From Brachionus manjavacas (lineage: Eukaryota; Rotifera; Eurotatoria; Ploima; Brachionidae): a stretch of 64,000 nt of DNA. Shown here one piece after another: positions 56,191 through 64,000 of the stretch. How positions within the stretch are numbered: position 1 is the stretch's first letter; the number at the start of each line of letters is the position of its first letter. The position numbers were made by a program, and so were the translations under genes. The notes below the pieces were generated by a model. It was not told the origin of the DNA. It did no database searches and saw only the letters and a program-made list of their open reading frames with translations. The DNA is taken from the NCBI GenBank assembly GCA_019054805.1, contig JAHQIY010000009.1, positions 3,410,001-3,474,000 of the forward strand. The letters run 5' to 3'.

Positions 56191-56743
56191 CCAAGACAAA
56201 ATATCCAGAATGTACGCTGATCTGAGACGAGAGTCGACCGTGACCGGAAGTATTCCGATCACTGTGCAACACATCGAGTCCATTATCCGCATTTCAGAGG
56301 CCCATGCCAGAATGCACTTGAGGGAGTATGTAAATGAAGAGGATGTGAATATGGCAATACGTGTGGCTGTCGAGTCTTTCATAGACACGCAAAAATTCAG
56401 TGTCACCAAGACAATGAAGAAAAATTTTGCCAAGTATCTCAACTACAGACGCGACCACAACGAGCTGTTGTTGTTCTTGTTGAAGCAGTTGATCAACGAC
56501 CAGTTGTCGTCCATGAAGCACAAGTCAAAAAATCAGGACATCAACTCGGTGTCAATACCCGAGGAGGATTTTGTGGACAGAGCAAGGCAACTGAAGATCA
56601 GCAATGTGAAGACGTTTTATGACAGCGAACTGTTCACGATGATGAAGTATTCGTATGACTCGAGCAAAAAGCAAATCACTCAAATTTTGTATTTTTTTTT
56701 TTTATTTTGGCAATGTGTAGAAAATTTTAGAAAAATTTTATAG
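56191..56743 (+). pseudogene. MCM2 C-terminal fragment, unit 2
   Basis: As in unit 1 but keeps LREYV. ATG at 56210; a longer T run after the lost stop shifts the read-through tail, which ends at 56743 (177 residues). Gln replaces Arg749 and Ser replaces Tyr as in unit 1. Confidence 0.9.
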
Positions 56744-57985
56744 GCCCATAATTTTCCTCCCACTAATTTAATAAAAAATTCGCTACTTTAGTAAAAAGAA
56801 ATCTAATTTATTAAAGTTTTGTCTAATTTAATAAAAATAATCTATTCTAATAAAAAATATCTAATTTAACAAAAACTACATCTTTTATAATAAAAAAAAT
56901 CTTATTTAATAAACAAAAAAATTTATTTATTTTTTGAATTGCATCTGGAACAAAAAAATATCTTCTTTTAGCCATTGAGCTCAATATGGTATGTTGCATG
57001 TTAAGCACAATTTATTTTTTTCATTTTGAGTATCATTGTCCATTTTTCTTTTTTTCGCATTTACAGTGGCATTTGCAGAAAAAGATCTAGAAGCAGTTTG
57101 ATTTTCTTCATCGACATTTCAATACTTTTTGAGCCTGTGCCTTGCGTCGTTTCATTTGGTTGGCGCATAAATGCTGATAGAGACTTTTGAGGTGCTCCTT
57201 TTTTTCTTTTAGCAGCAATTGGTATATCCATGGCAACTGAAAACTGAAACTTGCTTTTCGGATCTTATTTTCCTCAGGACGCTATTGAGCTTTGATTTTT
57301 CTGGAGGATCGATAACTAATTTGATAAGGTTTTGAAGTATTGCTTCTGGTTTCAAAAAAGGCTTCAAATTCGATTATTTTGTCTTGAACGTGTTGAGGAA
57401 TTTTGTAAACTTTTTCTTGTTAATGGTGGTTTGTCTGTTCATTATCCGATACAAATATACGACCTGTGCTACCATTTTCAACTAAAGCATACATAGTTGT
57501 TTGGCAACCAGCAAATTTATGCTTACATTCGTACCAATGTTTGAATCCTGTTGGCTTGATACTTTTGTGTGACCATTTATTGGCTTGGATTTCTCCATTC
57601 TTGATACTTTGTATTGACTCGTCATGGTTATTCAAGAAAATACTTGACATTTTTAAATTTTTTTTAAAAATAATTTTATTTTTTTTTAAATTTTTAAATA
57701 GCTGTAAACAATTTTTTACTTTTTATACCATAATTTAATAATTTTAAGTGTTGATTTAATTTTAAATCTTAATTGAGATATATTTTTAATTAATTTAGAG
57801 GCAAGTGTTATTAATTTAAAGAAGGATGATATTAATTTAGATGTGTTTTTTTTTTTTGGATGAGTTTCTTTTAAATTAAAGGTAAGCTTATTAAATTAGC
57901 GGAAAGCTTATTAAATTAGCGGAATTTTTAAAAAAATAGCGAATTTTTTATTAATAATAGCGGAATAAAAGATTATTCGCCTTTA
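56738..57985 (-). mobile_element. Internally deleted MULE-type element, unit 2
   Basis: Same element at the same position in the unit as 52299-53543, so it was present before amplification. Confidence 0.7.
57420..57650 (-). pseudogene. FLYWCH-like fragment, unit 2
   Basis: 76-residue frame with the same translation as the unit 1 copy. Confidence 0.5.
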
Positions 57986-58589
57986 AGAAATAGGAAAAAC
58001 TTTTGGTAAAAGATAATTTTGTTTGTTTTGTTGTTGCTAAAGCTCTGACGCGCTTTTTTAAAAATTAACTAAGCTTCATTTACGGTTGTATTCCGCATTT
58101 TATATTTTACCTTATGCTACGTAATTAAAATTGTAAATTTAAGTGATGAAATCGAAAGTGCATATTCTATTCGATATTTCGAATTAAAATTAAATTTGAT
58201 TATAAATAAGTTTAAAAAATATAATTAGAAATTATTTTATTTTAATTAAATAATTGTTGTTAAAACAAAAGTATCAAAGATATTGAAAAATTTTGATTTT
58301 GAAATAAAAAAAAACTAAGATTTTATTAGAAAAAAAATTAAGACAAAAAATTTAAAATTTTGACTGTTATAATTTTAAGACAACATTTTTGTCGATAAAA
58401 TAAAAAAAATCAGTTTTTAAAATTTTTAACCTGATATAACTAAATTTGGCTTTTATTTAAAAAAATGCGCTAAATTGATTTAAACTAAATTAGTTTCATT
58501 TTATTTTTATTATTATTTTATAAATTTCTTGTAGAAATGGAAAATTTTAATTTAATTTAGTTTTCATATATAAGATTTAAATTAAGGCC

Positions 58590-59058
58590 GAACTTGATTG
58601 TAAATGTTGCAATATTATTTCAGAAATTTTAAATTCCTCTTTTGATGATGATAAAAAATTAGTAAGCTTTTTTTCTTCTTAACTTAAAGAGAAATTAATA
58701 TTTGTTCAAGCATGTAATTGATATTTTGATAAAAGCTAAAAAAAATGAGAAATCATCTGATAATTCTATGTCAAGTAACTTATTAAAAAAATTATTTTCC
58801 TTATTTTTTACTTTTTTTTCAAAAAATTTCAAGTTTTAAAACACAATAAAAAAAAATCTAAAAAGAAAATGTATCATCAGCATCTTTGAGAAATTCAAGT
58901 TAGTATCTAAAGATTATCCAAATTGATTACAAATTTACTTGATAAAGGTCTTAAATTTTATTCATTTTTAAGGTATATCAACGAGTACCCAAACAATTCA
59001 AATCGAGGATGCTGAGAGCACTGAAACTCTTGTTCAACATTTGGAAGAAGACTCAAGT
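58590..59058 (+). pseudogene. Copy of the candidate spliced gene, unit 2
   Basis: Third segment has an altered acceptor (AAAAAATTTCAAG) and one A fewer in a lysine run, which shifts the frame. Confidence 0.35.
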
Positions 59059-60644
59059 ACGTTGATTTTTAAAATAAAAGAAAAATAATATTGGATAGGC
59101 TAGAGTTGTTTTTTAGTCACACTATAATTGATTAATTTTAAGTCAAACACTTAACTTGACTAATAACTCATGAGTAATGGCTTGAAAACAACTCTGGTTT
59201 TGGTCTGAGGAATACCAAAGCGAAAAGGCTTCATCTTCACATCAGAGCAAAATTAAAATGTCAAACAGGATAATATTAAGTTAAAATTAAAATTAATCAA
59301 GTCATTCTCAAAATCAAATCATTCATTTAGGACTTGGAAATTAAAGAAATTTTAAATTCGAAACCAAAAAATGATAAATATTTCATTTCCAATCCTTTTT
59401 TTGATTTTGTGAAATTTGAAAATTTTTCTAAAAGCGTCGACATACTGGCTAAGCATTCTAATATTTTATTTACAAATATTAGGTAAATTAAAACAATTTT
59501 TTAATTTTTAAATAACATTTAACTTGTATTTACAATATATATTTTTTTTTTAATTTTTACTAACCTTTTTAATATTTACTTATTTCAAAACTAATTATTT
59601 GTGTTTTAAAAGCTTTAAAAAAAATATTCAATTATATTTTTAAACAATTTGACAAACAAAAAATTGAATGATTTTACATTTTTATTTTTATGAATATAAA
59701 TAAAATATTAATAAAATTATTAATTTATCTATTTTTTTAGTTAATTTTAAATTCAATTGCCTTACTAGAAGACTTCAAATTCGAAACTTCATCTTGTTCG
59801 TATACTCAGTTTTAATTTTTCCTATGTCGTTATTTTTATATGCTATTTATTTATTTCATAAATTTCTGAATAGAGAATCCGACCTCTTAAGCTCACAATA
59901 TTTTTTGTTAATAACCCCTTTTTTATTTCAAATTATGTCAAAATTAATTATTTTTGTATCTGAATTTCTGGAAAAAATTGTCATTAACTCATTTTTTTTT
60001 TGAATTAAATAAGTTCAATGATTTCTTACACAATTCAACTGCTAATTAATAAGTTGTAAATACCAAAAAAGTATAACATTTTTAAACATTCATTAATTTT
60101 ATTTCAGAAAAATTGTTCTAAGAGAAAATTCATTTTATGTTTATTTTTTAATTGTTTAACAAATTGAAATTTTGTTTGAATCATTTTATAGAATTGTTAT
60201 AAACATTTAAATTTTTTGATTTTTTGTAAAATTTTTCAATTTTAATTTATCACTTTATCAAAATTCAATATTTTTTTGTCTTTTAGCAATTATTTGTTAT
60301 AAAAATTAACTTTAAAAAATTGCATCCTTAAAAATTGTTAATTTTTTATAATACATTTAAAAATTAACATTAATAAAAATTTTTCCCTGGCTTTTTTTTT
60401 ATTTTTTTTCAGTTACGTTAATCAAAGGTCCGGTCAAATAATTTTTCTTTTGATTGGAATTCAAATGGACAGATTTAAGATTAGGTCTGTAACGTAACAA
60501 TGTTTATTTAATTAAAATAATAATCATTTGTGTATAATTAAAAAATTATTTTTAAAAAGCCTTTTTCATCATTTTCATAAAGATTTTGCTTTTCGAATCT
60601 TCATCTTAGGTCTATGTGGTAGCATATTAACTGAATTGGCTCCT

Positions 60645-61173
60645 CCAAGACAAAATATCCAGAATGTACGCTGATCTGAGACGAGAGTCGACCGTGACCG
60701 GAAGTATTCCGATCACTGTGCAACACATCGAGTCCATTATCCGCATTTCAGAGGCCCATGCCAGAATGCACTTGAGGGAGTATGTAAATGAAGAGGATGT
60801 GAATATGGCAATACGTGTGGCTGTCGAGTCTTTCATAGACACGCAAAAATTCAGTGTCACCAAGACAATGAAGAAAAATTTTGCCAAGTATCTCAACTAC
60901 AGACGCGACCACAACGAGCTGTTGTTGTTCTTGTTGAAGCAGTTGATCAACGACCAGTTGTCGTCCATGAAGCACAAGTCAAAAAATCAGGACATCAACT
61001 CGGTGTCAATACCCGAGGAGGATTTTGTGGACAGAGCAAGGCAACTGAAGATCAGCAATGTGAAGACGTTTTATGACAGCGAACTGTTCACGATGATGAA
61101 GTATTCGTATGACTCGAGCAAAAAGCAAATCACTCAAATTTTGTATTTTTTTTTTTATTTTGGCAATGTGTAG
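60645..61173 (+). pseudogene. MCM2 C-terminal fragment, unit 3
   Basis: ATG at 60664; 169 residues, with Gln for Arg749, Ser for Tyr, LREYV retained and the stop lost. Ends YFFFYFGNV. Confidence 0.9.
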
Positions 61174-61191
61174 AAAATTTTAGAAAAATTT

Positions 61192-62438
61192 TATAGGCCC
61201 ATAATTTTCCTCCCACTAATTTAATAAAAAATTCGCTACTTTAGTAAAAAGAAATCTAATTTATTAAAGTTTTGTCTAATTTAATAAAAATAATCTATTC
61301 TAATAAAAAATATCTAATTTAACAAAAACTACATCTTTTATAATAAAAAAAATCTTATTTAATAAACAAAAAATTTATTTATTTTTTGAATTGCATCTGG
61401 AACAAAAAAATATCTTCTTTTAGCCATTGAGCTCAATATGGTATGTTGCATGTTAAGCACAATTTATTTTTTTCATTTTGAGTATCATTGTCCATTTTTC
61501 TTTTTTCGCATTTACAGTGGCATTTGCAGAAAAAGATCTAGAAGCAGTTTGATTTTCTTCATCGACATTTCAATACTTTTTGAGCCTGTGCCTTGCGTCG
61601 TTTCATTTGGTTGGCGCATAAATGCTGATAGAGACTTTTGAGGTGCTCCTTTTTTTCTTTTAGCAGCAATTGGTATATCCATGGCAACTGAAAACTGAAA
61701 CTTGCTTTTCGGATCTTATTTTCCTCAGGACGCTATTGAGCTTTGATTTTTCTGGAGGATCGATAACTAATTTGATAAGGTTTTGAAGTATTGCTTCTGG
61801 TTTCAAAAAAAAGGCTTCAAATTCGATTATTTTGTCTTGAACGTGTTGAGGAATTTTGTAAACTTTTTCTTGTTAATGGTGGTTTGTCTGTTCATTATCC
61901 GATACAAATATACGACCTGTGCTACCATTTCCAACTAAAGCATACAAAGTTGTTTGGCAACCAGCAAATTTATGCTTACATTCGTACCAATGTTTGAATC
62001 CTGTTGGCTTGATACTTTTGTGTGACCATTTATTGGCTTGGATTTCTCCTTTCTTGATACTTTGTATTGACTCATCATGGTTATTCAAGAAAATACTTGA
62101 CATTTTTAAATTTTTTTTAAAAATAATTTTATTTTTTTTTTAATTTTTAAATAGCTGTAAATATTTTTTACTTTTTATACCATAATTTAATAATTTTAAG
62201 TGTTGATTTAATTTTTAATCTTAATTGAGATATATTTTTAATTAATTTAGAGGCAAGTGTTATTAATTTAAAGAAGGATGATATTAATTTAGATGTGTTT
62301 TTTTTTTTTGGATGAGTTTCTTTTAAATTAAAGGTAAGCTTATTAAATTAGCGGAAAGCTTATTAAATTAGCGGAATTTTTAAAAAAATAGCGAATTTTT
62401 TATTAATAATAGCGGAATAAAAGATTATTCGCCTTTAA
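61192..62438 (-). mobile_element. Internally deleted MULE-type element, unit 3
   Basis: Same element and position as in units 1 and 2. Confidence 0.7.
61873..62103 (-). pseudogene. FLYWCH-like fragment, unit 3
   Basis: As in units 1 and 2 with a few substitutions (for example an Asn to Lys before GEIQAN and Val-Gly for Val-Glu). Confidence 0.5.
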
Positions 62439-63039
62439 GAAATAGGAAAAACTTTTGGTAAAAGATAATTTTGTTTGTTTTGTTGCTGCTAAAGCTCTGA
62501 CGCGCTTTTTTAAAAATTAACTAAGCTTCATTTACGGTTGTATTCCGCATTTTGTATTTTACCTTATGCTACGTAATTAAAATTGTAAATTTAAGTGATG
62601 AAATCGAAAGTGCATTTTCTATTCGATATTTCGAATTAAAATTAAATTTGATTATAAATAAGTTTAAAAAATATAATTAGAAATTATTTTATTTTAATTA
62701 AATAATTGTTGTTAAAACAAAAGTATCAAAGATATTGAAAAATTTTGATTTTGAAATAAAAAAAAACTAAGATTTTATTAGAAAAAAAATTAAGACAAAA
62801 AATTTAAAATTTTGACTGTTATAATTTTAAGACAACATTTTTGTCGATAAAATAAAAAAAATCAGTTTTTAAAATTTTTAACCTGATATAACTAAATTTG
62901 GCTTTTATTTAAAAAAATGCGCTAAATTGATTTAAACTAAATTAGTTTCATTTTATTTTTATTATTATTTTATAAATTTCTTGTAGAAATGGTAAATTTT
63001 AATTTAATTTAGTTTTCATATATAAGATTTAAATTAAGG

Positions 63040-63508
63040 CCGAACTTGATTGTAAATGTTGCAAAATTATTTCAGAAATTTTAAATTCCTCTTTTGATGA
63101 TGATAAAAAATTAGTAAGCTTTTTTTTCTTCTTAACTTAAAGAGAAATTAATATTTGTTCAAGCATGTAATTGATATTTTGATAAAAGCTAAAAAAAATG
63201 AGAAATCATCTGATAATTCTATGTCAAGTAACTTATTAAAAAAATTATTTTCCTTATTTTTTACTTTTTTCAAAAAGTTCAAGTTTTAAAACACAATAAA
63301 AAAAATCTAAAAAAGAAAATGTATCATCAGCATCTTTGAGAAATTCAAGTTAGTATCTAAAGATTATCCAAATTGATTACAAATTTACTTGATAAAGGTC
63401 TTAAATTTTTTCATTTTTAAGGTATATCAACGAGTACCCAAACAATTCAAATCGAGGATGCTGAGAGCACTGAAACTCTTGTTCAACATTTGGAAGAAGA
63501 CTCAAGTA
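63040..63508 (+). pseudogene. Copy of the candidate spliced gene, unit 3
   Basis: Eight A instead of nine in the third segment shift the frame; the ATGGTAAAT start context is kept. Confidence 0.35.
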
Positions 63509-64000
63509 CGTTGATTTTTAAAATAAAAGAAAAATAATATTGGATAGGCTAGAGTTGTTTTTTAGTCACACTATAATTGATTAATTTTAAGTCAAACACT
63601 TAACTTGACTAATAACTCATGAGTAATGGCTTGAAAACAACTCTGGTTTTGGTCTGAGGAATACCAAAGCGAAAAGGCTTCATCTTCACATCAGAGCAAA
63701 ATTAAAATGTCAAACAGGATAATATTAAGTTAAAATTAAAATTAATCAAGTCATTCTCAAAATCAAATCATTCATTTAGGACTTGGAAATTAAAGAAATT
63801 TTAAATTCGAAACCAAAAAATGATAAATATTTCATTTCCAATCCTTTTTTTGATTTTGTGAAATTTGAAAATTTTTCTAAAAGCGTCGACATACTGGCTA
63901 AGCATTCTAATATTTTATTTACAAATATTAGGTAAATTAAAACAATTTTTTAATTTTTAAATAACATTTAACTTGTATTTACAATATATATTTTTTTAAT

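Larger units (their letters stand above)
56191..60644 (+). repeat. Tandem-array unit 2 (4,454 bp)
   Basis: Same order as unit 1. Differs mainly in homopolymer lengths and scattered single bases. Confidence 0.95.
60645..64000 (+). repeat. Tandem-array unit 3, cut by window end
   Basis: Begins with the MCM2 fragment as in units 1 and 2 and continues with the MULE insert and flank to the last base. The array may extend beyond the window. Confidence 0.95.

Overview
This is a eukaryotic, animal-type window, very AT-rich. Evidence: host genes with short GT-AG introns (about 50-110 bp), AATAAA signals just after stop codons, a eukaryotic tRNA-Val, and metazoan-type orthologues (PX-domain SGK kinase, NDUFB7, MCM2). 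The many FLYWCH/SWIM MULE-type and jockey/CR1-like non-LTR remnants would suit a monogonont rotifer such as Brachionus. That assignment is inference from memory of such genomes, not something the sequence proves.

Layout. 1-6 kb: a cut-off inverted-repeat element, two small unrecognised minus-strand genes, and a 5'-truncated non-LTR retrotransposon. 7.7-17.2 kb: two Tc1-like elements (one hosting a solo LTR), a second non-LTR family, MULE pieces and a quieter 1.3 kb island. 17-23 kb: almost pure AT-rich sequence with hairpins. 23.3-25.0 kb: SGK kinase, 6 exons. 25.5-28 kb: broken non-LTR and MULE pieces. 28.3-29.1 kb: NDUFB7 (3 exons, minus) and tRNA-Val(TAC). 30.5-32.2 kb: a possible solo LTR and a second copy of the first non-LTR family. 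34.2-34.8 kb: an unrecognised 184-aa gene. 35.5-40.2 kb: a nested pile-up in which a third RT is split by a 1.68 kb insertion with a 16-bp target duplication. 41.4-44.5 kb: a PHD-finger exon and two inverted-repeat elements. 45.3-48.0 kb: complete MCM2.

The most striking region is 47.5-64 kb. The last 167 codons of MCM2 plus downstream flank are repeated head to tail with a period of about 4.44 kb: the parental locus, two whole further units, and one cut by the window end. All three extra copies share the same derived changes: an arginine-to-glutamine change in the predicted sensor-2 position, loss of the stop codon, and an inserted internally deleted MULE. The parental flank instead carries a foldback-type element with tandem-repeat arms and a 9-bp target duplication, whose unoccupied site can be read in the other units.

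Host genes appear to be independent housekeeping functions: replication licensing (MCM2), respiratory complex I (NDUFB7), growth-factor/PI3K signalling (SGK), translation (tRNA-Val). No operon-like functional link is visible. Most of the remaining recognisable sequence is mobile-element debris. All calls rest on reading the sequence; no database search was run.
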